Source: Sulfurisphaera ohwakuensis (GTDB lineage: Archaea; Thermoproteota; Thermoprotei_A; Sulfolobales; Sulfolobaceae). Taken from it: a stretch of DNA of 64,000 bases. The notes beneath the pieces are model-generated. The model did not search any database. It saw only the letters and a program-made list of their open reading frames with translations, and was not told the DNA's origin. Each line of letters starts with the position of its first letter. Position 1 is the stretch's first letter. The stretch covers positions 310,001 to 374,000 of the forward strand of contig NZ_CP045484.1 of assembly GCF_009729055.1 (NCBI RefSeq), written 5' to 3'. Both the position numbers and the translations under genes were made by a program. Positions 26,171 to 36,461 of the stretch are shown in pieces.

Positions 26171-26409
26171 ATCCTAGTATTTTAAAAATCCTTTATATTT
26201 TATTTAAGGAAGGAGAGATAAACATAAGTAAACTAGCTAAGGAAACTAAATTAAACTATTCTACTTTACTTAAATATATTGAAATCTTAGAACATAAGAA
26301 ACTTATTGAAGTAATAAGAGGAGATAGAAGCAAAATAATCAGATTAAACTATGCTAATCCTAAAGTAATAATTTTAAAAAATTTGTTTGAGGAATTAGAA
26401 GATATATGA
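26149..26409 (+). CDS. Winged-helix protein between cdc6 and moaC, no standard start codon
   Basis: The frame is open from the stop at 26143 to TGA at 26407 and reads ...LLNPSILKILYILFKEGEI, then NISKLAKETKLNYSTLLKYI, then EILEHKKLIEVIRGDRSKII, ending in FEELEDI. This is a clear winged-helix pattern (helix, turn, recognition helix, wing) of about 86 residues. There is no ATG, GTG or TTG before the domain; the first candidate is ATT at 26149, 8 nt after AAGGGA. It overlaps the cdc6 stop and its TGA shares ATGA with the moaC start, so it is probably a real operon member. Confidence 0.65.
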   Translation: MTAKELLNPSILKILYILFKEGEINISKLAKETKLNYSTLLKYIEILEHKKLIEVIRGDRSKIIRLNYANPKVIILKNLFEELEDI

Positions 26410-26861
26410 CTGAAGCAAAAATAGTAGATATTTCATCTAAGGATATAGTTCTAAGGGAAGCTGTGGTAGAAGGATATATAAAATTAAGGAAAGAAACAAT
26501 AGAAAAAATTAAAAATAAAGAGGTTGAAAAAGGCGATGTGGCCACTGTAGCTAAAACAGCTGGGATATTGGCTGCTAAAAAAACTCCAGAATTAATACCA
26601 ATGTGTCACCCAATACCTTTAGAGTTTGTTGATGTGGAAATTAAAATTGAAGAAGAAGGATTAAGAGTAATAAGTACTGTTAAGGCTCATTATAAGACTG
26701 GTGTTGAAATGGAAGCACTAACTGCAACTTCAGTGGCTCTTCTTACTATTTGGGACATGGTTAAAAAGTATGAAAAAGATGAAAATGGACAGTATCCTTA
26801 TACTGAGATAAAGTCAATCAGAGTTATTAATAAAATTAAGACTTGCGACGATACGAAGTAG
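26406..26861 (+). CDS. moaC: Cyclic pyranopterin monophosphate synthase MoaC
   Basis: A 151-residue MoaC, which turns 3',8-cyclo-GTP into cyclic pyranopterin monophosphate in molybdenum/tungsten cofactor synthesis. The motifs are [35 protein letters not shown] (with the catalytic K and the MCHP loop) and [28 protein letters not shown]. The ATG overlaps the TGA of the winged-helix gene (ATGA). The 3' end overlaps the convergent rfcL gene by 26 nt. moeA is found about 28 kb away. Confidence 0.96.
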   Translation: MTEAKIVDISSKDIVLREAVVEGYIKLRKETIEKIKNKEVEKGDVATVAKTAGILAAKKTPELIPMCHPIPLEFVDVEIKIEEEGLRVISTVKAHYKTGVEMEALTATSVALLTIWDMVKKYEKDENGQYPYTEIKSIRVINKIKTCDDTK

Positions 26862-28158
26862 TTCTTCTTTTACCTGGTTCTTTTTTCTCTGGTTCTTCTA
26901 TTTCCGCTTTACTTCCTTCGTAGAACGAAGAAATTAGCTTAATAACCTCTTTTTCTTTTTCGGTAAGTTCGAGCTCCTTATCTAGTTTTTCTTGGTATTT
27001 TCTGTAATATATTATAAAAGTTGGTAGAAAATCATTAAGAGTTTTATCTTTTGAGGCATGTATAACCTGGCCTATCTTTCTTAGTAATGTATCTAAAGCG
27101 TCTCTAATTTCTTTAGTTTTAGCTAACTGTTGAATGTACTGAGGAAACTGGTACTTGACCCATTTAGCTTTATATGTAGGCTTTTTCTTCTCTAAGGAGG
27201 CAAAAGCTATACCAGGCCCCATTAGATCAAACGTATAGGATAAAAGATCCCACCCAACTAATTTAGATCTTGTTAAAAATAATGAAGCTCTTGATAAAGC
27301 ATCGTATGCTCTCCATACATCTTCTAAATTATCATATTGCAATGGTATATTTTCATCTAACCATCTCATTAAAAGTTCATAATCTATTTGAGTATCTGTT
27401 ACTGCGCTTTTAGCTTGCCAGTAATATTTAGCCCAAAATACACCTCTTAATGCTTCAAAAGGATCTAATTCTCTATCTTTTCTCCTAACTAAATTTTTAG
27501 CCATATCTAATGTTACTCTACCATAACCTTCTGCAACCCCTTGTAACATATTTATGGCATATCTAGCGTCCCCCTCTGACTGTTCAATTATAAAATCTAA
27601 TGCCTCATCCTCACATGTAATCTTTTCTGCTTCACATATTTTCTTAAGTATTCTCTTTAATGGGTATTTAGTTAACCTTTTTAATTCTATCATTTTTACA
27701 GCATTCCTTAAAGGTCTTAAGGAAGGGTCCCAAGGATCGTTAGCTGTTAAAATTATTGGGTATTTAGTTTTATTAATAAGTTCTAGAATAGCTTCAATCG
27801 CGCCAGCATCGGCTCTTGCATTCAAACCATCAACCTCATCTAAAAGTATTAATTTTCCCTTAATCCCGAAGATTGTCCCTGTTATAGAAGCTCGTTCAGC
27901 CATAGTTCTAATATCATTTAAATTTCTTGAATCACTAGCATTCATCTCAAATAATTCGAGTTTATAATCTCTAGCTAATGCTTCAGCTAACGTTGTCTTT
28001 CCAACTCCGGGAGGTCCATAGAGCAATACGGCCTTATAATTAGGTTTTCCCTTTAACCAACTTTCTATCCATTCAACTAGTTCTTTTTTAGCATCTTCTT
28101 CGTTCTCTACCTCATTTAGAGTCTTTGGCCTATATTTTAGAAACCATTGTAGTGGCAA
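26836..28158 (-). CDS. rfcL: Replication factor C large subunit
   Basis: A 440-residue clamp-loader subunit. It has the RFC-box start [13 protein letters not shown], Walker [15 protein letters not shown] (about 49-62), Walker [12 protein letters not shown] and a C-terminal collar, plus a charged tail rich in E, K and R. RfcL with four RfcS subunits loads PCNA at primer ends. It begins 1 nt after the rfcS stop, so both are one operon. The C-terminal tail ends TTSYRRKS; I do not see an obvious PIP box there. Confidence 0.96.
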   Translation of the reverse strand: MPLQWFLKYRPKTLNEVENEEDAKKELVEWIESWLKGKPNYKAVLLYGPPGVGKTTLAEALARDYKLELFEMNASDSRNLNDIRTMAERASITGTIFGIKGKLILLDEVDGLNARADAGAIEAILELINKTKYPIILTANDPWDPSLRPLRNAVKMIELKRLTKYPLKRILKKICEAEKITCEDEALDFIIEQSEGDARYAINMLQGVAEGYGRVTLDMAKNLVRRKDRELDPFEALRGVFWAKYYWQAKSAVTDTQIDYELLMRWLDENIPLQYDNLEDVWRAYDALSRASLFLTRSKLVGWDLLSYTFDLMGPGIAFASLEKKKPTYKAKWVKYQFPQYIQQLAKTKEIRDALDTLLRKIGQVIHASKDKTLNDFLPTFIIYYRKYQEKLDKELELTEKEKEVIKLISSFYEGSKAEIEEPEKKEPGKRRTTSYRRKS

Positions 28159-28159
28159 T

Positions 28160-29143
<984 letters not shown>

Positions 29144-29189
29144 GAAATTTACCCTTACATATATTATTCTAAAAAGATAGTTAAAAGGG

Positions 29190-29639
29190 CTACTTCCTTT
29201 TATACTTACCCATAATTACTCCTTGATCAATTATATGTCCTTTCATTAAATTCTTAAGCTCATCTGCAGTTATTCTTGATCGTTCTGGCAGTTCTGTATC
29301 AAGAGCATATACATAGAAATAATATCTATGAGGAGGATGGGTTCTAGGAGGGCATGGCCCTCCATAACCTATTTTTCCAAAATCGTTTTCACCTTGAATA
29401 CCAAGTTCAGTTTTTTCAACTTTTTTTACATTTTCTGGTAATTTTGTTCCTTTTATATTATATATAATCCAATGTATAAAAATACCTCCAGGTGCATCAG
29501 GATCTTCAACTATTAAGGCATAACTTTTCGCATTTTGAACAGGATCCCACTCTATCTCTGGAGATATATCCTCTCCGTCACAAGTATATCTTACTGGAAT
29601 AAAATCCTCATTTTTAAAAGCGGAGGACTTTACATTCAT
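29190..29639 (-). CDS. PEBP family protein (YbhB/YbcL type)
   Basis: A 149-residue phosphatidylethanolamine-binding-like protein. The family motifs are IVEDPDAPGGIFIHWIIYNI (DPDxP) and GPCPPRTHPPHRYYFYVYALD (GPxxP...HRY), which shape a small-ligand pocket. Archaeal and bacterial members have no agreed function. The start ATG is at 29639 with AGGAATT upstream. It stands between rfcS and the proteasome beta gene, all on the minus strand with gaps of about 30-46 nt. Confidence 0.93.
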   Translation of the reverse strand: MNVKSSAFKNEDFIPVRYTCDGEDISPEIEWDPVQNAKSYALIVEDPDAPGGIFIHWIIYNIKGTKLPENVKKVEKTELGIQGENDFGKIGYGGPCPPRTHPPHRYYFYVYALDTELPERSRITADELKNLMKGHIIDQGVIMGKYKRK

Positions 29640-29671
29640 AATTATAAATTCCTAGAAAGGAATAAAAACTT

Positions 29672-30295
29672 TTAGATTTTTCTTTGAGGATAATATTCTT
29701 TTTCCTCGTGCCCACTTTTAGTTATTTTACTCACTATTACTCCAGTCCCAGTGTAGGGATCTCTTTTTATAGATGAGAAGATTGCTCTTCTAGCTAAATC
29801 AGCAGCTTCATCTAATGTCATATCGGGCCTATATTCATCTTCAATTATACCTATAGCTTCTACCGAACCAGAACCTGTTGCAGTGTAATCTTCTTCTGTT
29901 ATATCGCCTACATAATCAAGATTATATAATCTTGGCTGCTCGTCTACCCCACCTATTAATATTTGAACTATGTAAGGAAGATACTTAGAAAATGATAGCA
30001 TATTAGCTAAATATGTAGCTAATGCTTTGATGGTAATCGGTCTCATTCCAGTTATCAGATTATAATGATATATATTCTTTAATAAATCGTATATAAACTG
30101 TAAATCAGCTACACTACCGGCTGTTGTAATACCTATATTTGGTGCAATATAGAGAACTTTTCTTACATACTTATGCGCTACGTACATTCCAGCACTTGCT
30201 CTTCTATCGGCAGCTAATACTACCCCTTCTTTTACTTTTATTCCTACTGTTGTAGTCCCAGTTTTTAAAATCTTTAACTTATTATTAGTCTCCAT
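29672..30295 (-). CDS. psmB: Proteasome subunit beta, catalytically active
   Basis: From the ATG at 30295 the protein is [13 protein letters not shown] followed by [20 protein letters not shown]. Cleavage between G and T would expose Thr1; counting from it, Asp17 and Lys33 (YVRK) are in place, so this is an active beta subunit with a 13-residue propeptide. The frame stays open to 30355 but the extra 20 residues would overlap the amidase gene and are not typical. Crenarchaea usually have a second, non-processed beta subunit; it is not in this window. Confidence 0.95.
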   Translation of the reverse strand: METNNKLKILKTGTTTVGIKVKEGVVLAADRRASAGMYVAHKYVRKVLYIAPNIGITTAGSVADLQFIYDLLKNIYHYNLITGMRPITIKALATYLANMLSFSKYLPYIVQILIGGVDEQPRLYNLDYVGDITEEDYTATGSGSVEAIGIIEDEYRPDMTLDEAADLARRAIFSSIKRDPYTGTGVIVSKITKSGHEEKEYYPQRKI

Positions 30296-30314
30296 CACAA
30301 CAAATTGTGTAAAA

Positions 30315-31505
30315 CTACTTAATAAAACCAACAATTCCCATAATTTCCTCAGCAATATCTAAAACAGTCCCATCTTTATAGGGCTCTCCACTAATCATTA
30401 ACCCCACAGGTAAGTCATTTAGCTTAGTTACTGGAATTGAAATTGATGGAGCACCTAAAGTATTAAATATCTCAGTGTTAGCAATTAAAGAATCCCTATA
30501 TTTTAGTTCATTTCCTATCACGTCTTTAATCTTAGGTGCAACAATTCTTGTTGTAGGTGAAATTAATGCATCTATTTTTTTAAAGATAAAGAAGTACTCT
30601 TCTAACAATATTTTTCTAATTCTTAAAGAGTTAACGTAATCTGTAGCCGAAATTTTGAAGCCTTCTTCAATTAATTTTCTAACATCAGACGAATATAATT
30701 CTTTATATTTATCGTAATATTTCATATGGTAAGATGAAGCTTCGGCTAGAGCTATATTTTTTCTTACGATTCTAGAATATTTGATTAATAATTCACTCTC
30801 TACTTCTACTAAATCAAAATAGGATGAAAGTTTATTTATCACTGGTTCTAAGGCTTTAGAAGTTTCGTAATCTCCAAATAGGAATAATCCTAGCGTAGGT
30901 CTTCTCTTAGAGTATGATATAAAAGGAATTTTATTTTCAGCAAGAGCTTCAATAGTTCTTCTTATTAATGAGATATCTTTTGCTAAGAAACCTATAGTAT
31001 CAAACGTCCAACTAAAAGGAATTACGCCATCAGTAGGTATAATTCCATATGTTGGCTTAAAACCTATAACACCACATAATGATGCAGGAATTCTTACAGA
31101 TCCTCCAGTATCTGTTCCTATACCTACATCAACTAAACCTAATGCTACTGCTACTGCTGATCCTCCACTAGATCCTCCACTTATTCTCTCTGGATCATAG
31201 GGATTTTTCGCAGGTCCAATCAAAGATGAGGTATTAGTAGCACCAAGAGCAAATTCATGGGTATTAGTTTTCCCTATTATCTCTCCTCCTTCAGCTAATA
31301 TTTTATCAATAACATATGCGTTCTCATTAGGTATGAAATCTTTTAATATTTTTGAACCGGCAGTTGTTCTTACTCCTTTAGTTAGAATAATATCTTTTAT
31401 TCCGAATTTTAGGTCTCTTAGTTTACCTTTATCTCTACATTTCATTCTGTTGATTGTGATGAAAATATTGTATTTTGTATTTAATTCTTCTAATGACATC
31501 TTCAT
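30315..31505 (-). CDS. Amidase signature family enzyme
   Basis: A 396-residue amidase with the Ser-cisSer-Lys triad: Lys in [13 protein letters not shown] (about 36), then [32 protein letters not shown], which holds both serines. It shares the fold with GatA, but it is shorter and lacks gatB/gatC neighbours, so a general amidase acting on small amides is likelier than tRNA amidation. It starts just before the psmB gene on the minus strand and follows an unknown 144-residue gene. The substrate is unknown. Confidence 0.88.
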   Translation of the reverse strand: MKMSLEELNTKYNIFITINRMKCRDKGKLRDLKFGIKDIILTKGVRTTAGSKILKDFIPNENAYVIDKILAEGGEIIGKTNTHEFALGATNTSSLIGPAKNPYDPERISGGSSGGSAVAVALGLVDVGIGTDTGGSVRIPASLCGVIGFKPTYGIIPTDGVIPFSWTFDTIGFLAKDISLIRRTIEALAENKIPFISYSKRRPTLGLFLFGDYETSKALEPVINKLSSYFDLVEVESELLIKYSRIVRKNIALAEASSYHMKYYDKYKELYSSDVRKLIEEGFKISATDYVNSLRIRKILLEEYFFIFKKIDALISPTTRIVAPKIKDVIGNELKYRDSLIANTEIFNTLGAPSISIPVTKLNDLPVGLMISGEPYKDGTVLDIAEEIMGIVGFIK

Positions 31506-31522
31506 TCACACAGAATAGAGGT

Positions 31523-31957
31523 TCATTGAGTCTTTCTAAGATGTAATCTTCTAAGTTCATCAAGGACTACCTTTATAAAATTTTCCAATTCCTCCCTATT
31601 AACGTTTCTTTCTCTAGCAATTTCAAAGACTATTTCCTCAACTCTTTCATAACTTTTATACTCTTCATTTAGTTTTCTCCAAGGTATTCCTTTCAATGCA
31701 CTAGAAAGTTTCTCACTAAAAGATAGTTTTTTTAACAACATTAAACAAGCTACTATAGGATATCCCACATAATTTCGATAAACAGTACCATTATCATTAC
31801 TATTAACGAGATTTCCTTTTACAACGACTTTATAAATTCTATCACCTTCTGAGGAAATTACTTCACATTCATTCTCGTTAATAACTTTAACTCTACCATC
31901 AGCTATAGCACCTAAAGCTTCAAGTACTTTTATTCGTGGAGGATTTTTTAAATACAT
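31523..31957 (-). CDS. Unknown protein (144 residues)
   Basis: I do not recognise the family. The N-terminal half looks like a small beta domain (RIKVLEALGAIADGRVKVINENECEVISSEG), and the C-terminal half is helical and charged (SYERVEEIVFEIARERNVNREEL...). No cysteines or catalytic motifs stand out. It is 17 nt from the amidase gene on the same strand and divergent from acryloyl-CoA reductase. Confidence 0.7.
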   Translation of the reverse strand: MYLKNPPRIKVLEALGAIADGRVKVINENECEVISSEGDRIYKVVVKGNLVNSNDNGTVYRNYVGYPIVACLMLLKKLSFSEKLSSALKGIPWRKLNEEYKSYERVEEIVFEIARERNVNREELENFIKVVLDELRRLHLRKTQ

Positions 31958-31994
31958 AATTATAAAATCGAGCGTAAGGTAATAAGCTAATAAA

Positions 31995-32027
31995 AAATTT
32001 ATACTATTTAAACAGTATAAGCAATAA
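31995..32027 (+). promoter_or_regulatory. Promoter with a 7-bp inverted repeat before acryloyl-CoA reductase
   Basis: TTATACT (31999-32005) and AGTATAA (32014-32020) form a perfect inverted repeat with an 8-nt spacer. The left arm overlaps the TATA-like AAATTTATA, and the ATG is 8 nt after the right arm, so the transcript is probably leaderless and the repeat covers the core promoter. This is a good site for a dimeric repressor or activator. Confidence 0.6.
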
Positions 32028-33032
32028 ATGAAAGCAATTGTAGTTCCAGGTCCTAAGCAAGGGTATAAACTTGAAGAAGTACCTGATCCTAAGCCGGGAA
32101 AAGATGAAGTAATAGTTAGGGTAGATAGAGCTGCACTTTGTTATAGAGATTTGCTTCAGCTACAAGGGTATTATCCAAGAATGAAATACCCAGTCATACT
32201 GGGGCATGAAGTTGTAGGAACCATAGAAGAAGTTGGAGAAAATGTGAAGGGATTTGAAGTAGGTGATAAAGTAATTTCTTTATTATATGCCCCAGATGGT
32301 ACATGCGAATATTGCCAAATAGGTGAGGAAGCTTATTGTCATCATAGGCTAGGCTATTCAGAAGAGTTGGACGGATTTTTTGCAGAGAAGGCTAAAATTA
32401 AAATAACTAGCTTAGTAAAAGTTCCTAAAGGTACTCCAGATGAGGGAGCAGTACTTGTACCCTGTGTAACCGGTATGATATATAGAGGTATTAGGAGAAC
32501 TGGTGGGATACGTAAAGGGGAGCTAGTATTGGTTACTGGTGCTAGTGGAGGAGTAGGAATTCACGCAATTCAAGTTGCAAAAGCCCTAGGTGCTAAAGTT
32601 ATAGGAGTAACAACATCGGAAGAAAAAGCAAAGATAATTAAACAGTATGCGGATTATGTCATCGTTGGTACAAAGTTTTCGGAAGAGGCAAAGAAGATAG
32701 GTGATGTTACTTTAGTTATTGATACTGTAGGTACCCCTACTTTCGATGAAAGCTTAAAATCATTATGGATGGGCGGAAAAATTGTTCAAATAGGTAACGT
32801 GGATCCTTCTCAAATCTATAATTTAAGATTGGGTTATATAATATTAAAAGATTTGAAGATAGTTGGTCATGCCTCAGCTACCAAAAAAGATGCTGAAGAC
32901 ACACTAAAATTAACACAAGAGGGGAAGATTAAACCAGTTATTGCAGGAACAGTTAGTCTTGAAAATATTGACGAAGGTTATAAAATGATAAAAGATAAGA
33001 ATAAAATAGGCAAAGTCTTAGTAAAACCATAA
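32028..33032 (+). CDS. Acryloyl-CoA reductase (NADPH), zinc-type MDR family
   Basis: A 334-residue medium-chain dehydrogenase. It has CYRDLLQLQGYY, GHEVVGTIEEVGENVKGFEVGDKVISL, a structural zinc lobe (CEYCQIGEEAYCHH, about 97-110) and the NADP-binding LVTGASGGVGIHAIQVAKAL (about 168-187). It closely resembles the characterised S. tokodaii enzyme that reduces acryloyl-CoA to propionyl-CoA in the 3-hydroxypropionate/4-hydroxybutyrate CO2-fixation cycle. Identity is by recognition; a general alcohol dehydrogenase is the alternative. It has its own promoter with an inverted repeat. Confidence 0.9.
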   Translation: MKAIVVPGPKQGYKLEEVPDPKPGKDEVIVRVDRAALCYRDLLQLQGYYPRMKYPVILGHEVVGTIEEVGENVKGFEVGDKVISLLYAPDGTCEYCQIGEEAYCHHRLGYSEELDGFFAEKAKIKITSLVKVPKGTPDEGAVLVPCVTGMIYRGIRRTGGIRKGELVLVTGASGGVGIHAIQVAKALGAKVIGVTTSEEKAKIIKQYADYVIVGTKFSEEAKKIGDVTLVIDTVGTPTFDESLKSLWMGGKIVQIGNVDPSQIYNLRLGYIILKDLKIVGHASATKKDAEDTLKLTQEGKIKPVIAGTVSLENIDEGYKMIKDKNKIGKVLVKP

Positions 33033-33057
33033 AATTTTAATTGAATATGATACTATT

Positions 33058-33669
33058 GTGAAGTTAAAATTTTCCTCGGTTGAAATAAAAAGTGATCTAC
33101 TCCCTCATAATGAGAATGAGACAAATCAGTATAAAGAAATAGCTGGTTATATTTTGGATACTATCTCAGAAAATCCCTATTTTGATATGGAGATAGACGA
33201 TAAAATCCTTTATTTTTCCACAATATTTACTACTAAATTAATTGAGGGAATAGTTGATAATATATATTCATACGCTTATAGTCGTAAGGGTGCCAAATAC
33301 TTATCAGGAGATGCTTCTATGAGTATAAGTGAAGCTATAACTTATGCTACTTTCAATATCTTATATAATGTTAAATTTAGTAATATTATTCCTTTTAGAA
33401 GTGTAAAATATCTTGGAACAATAGCTGATGCTATGATTGATCTTACTAAAGAAGAAAAACTTAGGAAAAGCATAGGAGCTGAAGGTGGCCTCTTATTTAT
33501 TAACATAAGATCTTCGATGAATCCTAGAACATATTACATACTAGATAAAATAGCTAAAAGCCTAATGAACATAGAGATTGTTAGGTATCCTAATAATTAT
33601 GGAGTAGTGTCACTTATAACTAGAGAAGATGAAAACCTAAAAGAAACTTTTATCTATATAAAACCGTGA
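33058..33669 (+). CDS. Unknown protein (203 residues)
   Basis: I do not recognise this protein. The start is GTG. The sequence is mixed alpha/beta with no signal peptide, membrane helix or metal-binding cluster; the most distinctive stretch is GDASMSISEAITYATFNILYNVKFSNIIPFRSV. It follows acryloyl-CoA reductase by 25 nt and is 5 nt from the next unknown gene, so the two unknowns form a pair. Confidence 0.7.
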   Translation: MKLKFSSVEIKSDLLPHNENETNQYKEIAGYILDTISENPYFDMEIDDKILYFSTIFTTKLIEGIVDNIYSYAYSRKGAKYLSGDASMSISEAITYATFNILYNVKFSNIIPFRSVKYLGTIADAMIDLTKEEKLRKSIGAEGGLLFINIRSSMNPRTYYILDKIAKSLMNIEIVRYPNNYGVVSLITREDENLKETFIYIKP

Positions 33670-33674
33670 TATAA

Positions 33675-34148
33675 ATGGATTGTGAAAAAATCTCCCTAGC
33701 ACTTGTATATTTATGGATGGGAGATTCAAATGACGCTAAAGATATTGCAAAAAATTGCATAGAAACTCTTAGAGATTCTATAACGGGGATAAGAGAAAAG
33801 ATTAAAGAAGTAAAGATTAAAGTGGAAGAGGAATATCTTTTACCATACTACCTTAGAAATGAAGGAATAAATACTGATGATCTTGTGAGATTAGGATTGT
33901 ATGAATTAGCAAGAAGAATTCAATTATTTTCTGGAGATTTAAAAAGTAAGGAGTATAATGGCATAAAATATAGTATTATTAAAAATGGCTATAAAGTTAT
34001 AATAAAGGGATTTTGCAAAGATTGTAATGGATATAAATTTAAGGAATTAAAAAATGGTTTTATAGTTCAGTTAGATGAGTTAATTTATGGGGAAATTATA
34101 GGGAACATTAGAGAAGAGGATGTGATAAAAGAAATGGAATCCTTATAG
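33675..34148 (+). CDS. Unknown protein (157 residues), possibly with a helical repeat start
   Basis: I do not recognise the family. The start (CEKISLALVYLWMGDSNDAKDIAKNCIETL) reads like two TPR-like helices, and the second half contains KGFCKDCNGYKFKELKNGFIV, with one CxxC. It is transcribed with the preceding unknown gene (5-nt gap) and is followed by about 280 nt of AT-rich DNA before tRNA-Leu(GAG). Confidence 0.68.
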   Translation: MDCEKISLALVYLWMGDSNDAKDIAKNCIETLRDSITGIREKIKEVKIKVEEEYLLPYYLRNEGINTDDLVRLGLYELARRIQLFSGDLKSKEYNGIKYSIIKNGYKVIIKGFCKDCNGYKFKELKNGFIVQLDELIYGEIIGNIREEDVIKEMESL

Positions 34149-34426
34149 TTAAATAATTATTTCGTGTTGTTACATTGGATTAAATTATGAAAATAATCAC
34201 AAAGTAGTAGCGGATATATAAGAAGATAACTAAAATCCTTTTTAACAAAGATTACAAATACTGGTATTTCTATAAATTAGCTTAATACTATAATGTTTAT
34301 AGTCTAAATAGCCTTGATTGTAATAATTACAAGATAAAAGTAAAATTTATTTTAACTTAGAAAACATAACGTTGCTATACTTTTTGAAATAAATTAGTTA
34401 ATTCAATAGTAGTGGGTTTAAATTGA

Positions 34427-34530
34427 TGCGGGGGGTGGGACTTGAACCCACGCAGGCCTACGCCAGCGGAGCCTCAGTTTAGGCCCCCTTTAAGGGACCG
34501 CCCCCTTTGACCTTGCTCGGGCACCCCCGC
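34427..34530 (-). tRNA. tRNA-Leu(GAG) with a 19-nt non-canonical intron
   Basis: On the minus strand the ends match the other tRNA-Leu genes. Between GCGG and ACTGAGG there are 19 extra nt (plus-strand 34479-34497). Removing them gives an anticodon arm GCGGA-CTGAGGC-TCCGC, exactly parallel to tRNA-Leu(UAA), with anticodon GAG. The intron therefore sits inside the 5' strand of the anticodon stem (about position 30/31), not at the canonical 37/38. It contains CCCTTAAAGGG, able to form a hairpin. Crenarchaeal splicing endonucleases accept such sites. Confidence 0.92.
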
Positions 34531-34624
34531 ATAAACATTTATAATAATTTATTAGTACTAAAAAACGTTTTCTTTAACCAAAGACCTAAATTAACGTAGC
34601 AAGCTTTATTAGGTTAATCAGGTA

Positions 34625-34701
34625 ACTTATATATCGATAAGGGATGAGTCTTTGATAAATATCAAATAACTAAACAAGAATTAAAAGTTCTTATAAGAGA
34701 A
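34625..34701 (+). promoter_or_regulatory. aRF1 promoter with a TTTGATA-AA-TATCAAA dyad
   Basis: TTATATAT at about 34627-34634 is a good TATA box. A perfect dyad, TTTGATA (34651-34657) and TATCAAA (34660-34666) with 2 nt between, lies where transcription should begin. The dyad is too tight for an RNA hairpin and looks like a protein-binding site. Confidence 0.5.
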
Positions 34702-35751
34702 TTGAAAAAATGGTCTGCACCAGCTACGGTGTTACTATCATTATACATACCGCCTGGAAGACCTATACCAGATGTTCTCAATTTATTAAGGCAAGAATAT
34801 TCAATAGCACAGAATATTAAATTAAAGAGAACTAGGGATGCAGTAACTTCAGCAATCCAATCAGCTATAGATAGGCTAACGCAAATACCTAAGGTTCCAG
34901 ATAATGGATTAGTTATATTCTGTGGAGAGAATTTTGAGACAGAGGAGTCAAAATGTTTTGTGTTCTCTCCACCAGAGAAAGTTACAGTATTCTTCTATAG
35001 AACTGACAAATATTTCCATGTAGAATTTCTAGAAGATATGATAGAAGAAAATGACGTTTTCGGATTAATAATAGTTGAAAGAGATTATGCTACAATTGGT
35101 ATATTAAAAGGAACCAGAATAGAAGTGCTTGACGAGTTTGAAGGTTTCGTACCGGGTAAGCATATGATGGGTGGACAGTCTCAAAGACGTATTGATAGAA
35201 TAATTGAGGAAATGTATGCTAATTTCTTGAAAGAAGTAGGAGAAAAGGCAAATTCATATTTACTTCCTTATTTAGAGAGCGGGAAATTAAAGGGAATATT
35301 ATTAGGAGGACCAGGTTATGCAAAGAAAGATTTCTACGATGGGGATTATTTAGATTATAGGCTGAAAAAATTGGTTCTATTACCCCTTATTGATATACCG
35401 GATCAGGGTGATGCTGGGTTAAAGGAGTTAGTTATGAAGGCACAAGATATTTTGAAAAACCAGAAATATGTTCAAGTTCAAAATCTCTTAGAAGAACTAA
35501 AGTATCATATTGCTAAAGATGACGGACTAGTAGTTTATGGTATTGAAGAAATAAGAAAAGCGTTACATATGGGTGCTGTTGATTCATTAGTTATCTATGA
35601 TGAGCCAAATAGTGAATTAGAAAAACTTTCACAAGAAGCAGAAAATTACGGTACAAAAGTTTATGTAGTAGGAGATGAATTGCCAGATGCTGAATGGGTT
35701 AAAAAGACATTTGGTGGTGCTATAGGTAAATTAAGGTATAGAATATACTAA
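34702..35751 (+). CDS. prf1: Peptide chain release factor aRF1
   Basis: Class I release factor. It has [18 protein letters not shown], the codon-recognition region [17 protein letters not shown], and the peptidyl-hydrolysis loop [10 protein letters not shown] intact. The recognition motif reads NIKL, not the usual NIKS. The only standard start is TTG at 34702 (349 residues), but the frame is open upstream to 34648 and would encode [18 protein letters not shown], which looks like the normal N-terminal helix; the true start may be non-standard. The 3' end overlaps the PRTase gene by 4 nt. Confidence 0.93.
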   Translation: MKKWSAPATVLLSLYIPPGRPIPDVLNLLRQEYSIAQNIKLKRTRDAVTSAIQSAIDRLTQIPKVPDNGLVIFCGENFETEESKCFVFSPPEKVTVFFYRTDKYFHVEFLEDMIEENDVFGLIIVERDYATIGILKGTRIEVLDEFEGFVPGKHMMGGQSQRRIDRIIEEMYANFLKEVGEKANSYLLPYLESGKLKGILLGGPGYAKKDFYDGDYLDYRLKKLVLLPLIDIPDQGDAGLKELVMKAQDILKNQKYVQVQNLLEELKYHIAKDDGLVVYGIEEIRKALHMGAVDSLVIYDEPNSELEKLSQEAENYGTKVYVVGDELPDAEWVKKTFGGAIGKLRYRIY

Positions 35752-36416
35752 AGTAGGTTCCTTCTTTTCATCTCACTCAGAATTTTTTCTACTGCTATAG
35801 GTGGTTCTACACCATAACTTTCTATAAACTTTGCTTTTAAAAAGGAAGCATCTATTGCTTTACTATTTTCTTCACTCAGAATTTTTCTAATTAAATTTAT
35901 TTCGTCTTCCCAATAATTCCATGGGTACATAAACCAATACCAATCTTTAATTACCATTGCATAATAGTCGGGCTTAATCTTAGCACTAGCTTCTATGATT
36001 TGCATTGTGGCAGTCCTAATTTCTATTGGACCAAAATTTTCTTTCACATATTTTTTAGCTAGTTCTACGCTATCTCCAGTATCTGTAATATCATCTATAA
36101 TTAGTACTTTTTTACCTTGTAAGTCTACTTTAAAAGGATATTTAACTTTGGCCTCTGGCGTATGAGAAGCTGTTTCTACCCAGTGTTCTATTTTTATAGA
36201 TAAAATATCGATCACTCCTAGAACATCGGCAACTATTCTTGCTGGTACTAATCCTCCTCTAGCAATTGCAATTATAATGTCTGGATCATATTTTGATTCT
36301 TTTATTTTTTCAGCTAGTTGTGTTGACCAATCCACTACTTCTTCCCATTTAACAACTTTAACGGGTATCTTAGGCAATTTAAATTCCCAAAAGCTCTTGA
36401 TATGAAACTTTATCAA
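35748..36416 (-). CDS. Purine phosphoribosyltransferase (Gpt-like)
   Basis: A 222-residue type I PRTase. The PRPP motif is [20 protein letters not shown] (about 104-123), preceded by [20 protein letters not shown]. It resembles the 6-oxopurine (guanine/xanthine) PRTases of Sulfolobales, with an extended C-terminal part. It would salvage purine bases with PRPP. The MTA phosphorylase gene next to it, divergently transcribed, also belongs to purine salvage. Base specificity cannot be read from the sequence. Confidence 0.88.
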   Translation of the reverse strand: MIKFHIKSFWEFKLPKIPVKVVKWEEVVDWSTQLAEKIKESKYDPDIIIAIARGGLVPARIVADVLGVIDILSIKIEHWVETASHTPEAKVKYPFKVDLQGKKVLIIDDITDTGDSVELAKKYVKENFGPIEIRTATMQIIEASAKIKPDYYAMVIKDWYWFMYPWNYWEDEINLIRKILSEENSKAIDASFLKAKFIESYGVEPPIAVEKILSEMKRRNLL

Positions 36417-36461
36417 TTTTTTGGTTTATACTTTTATACTTAGCATTACAAGAAATGTGTG

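Noticed and set aside
30296-30355. Longer N-terminus for proteasome beta
   Set aside because: The extra 20 residues overlap the amidase gene and would give an atypical propeptide; ATG 30295 gives the normal layout.
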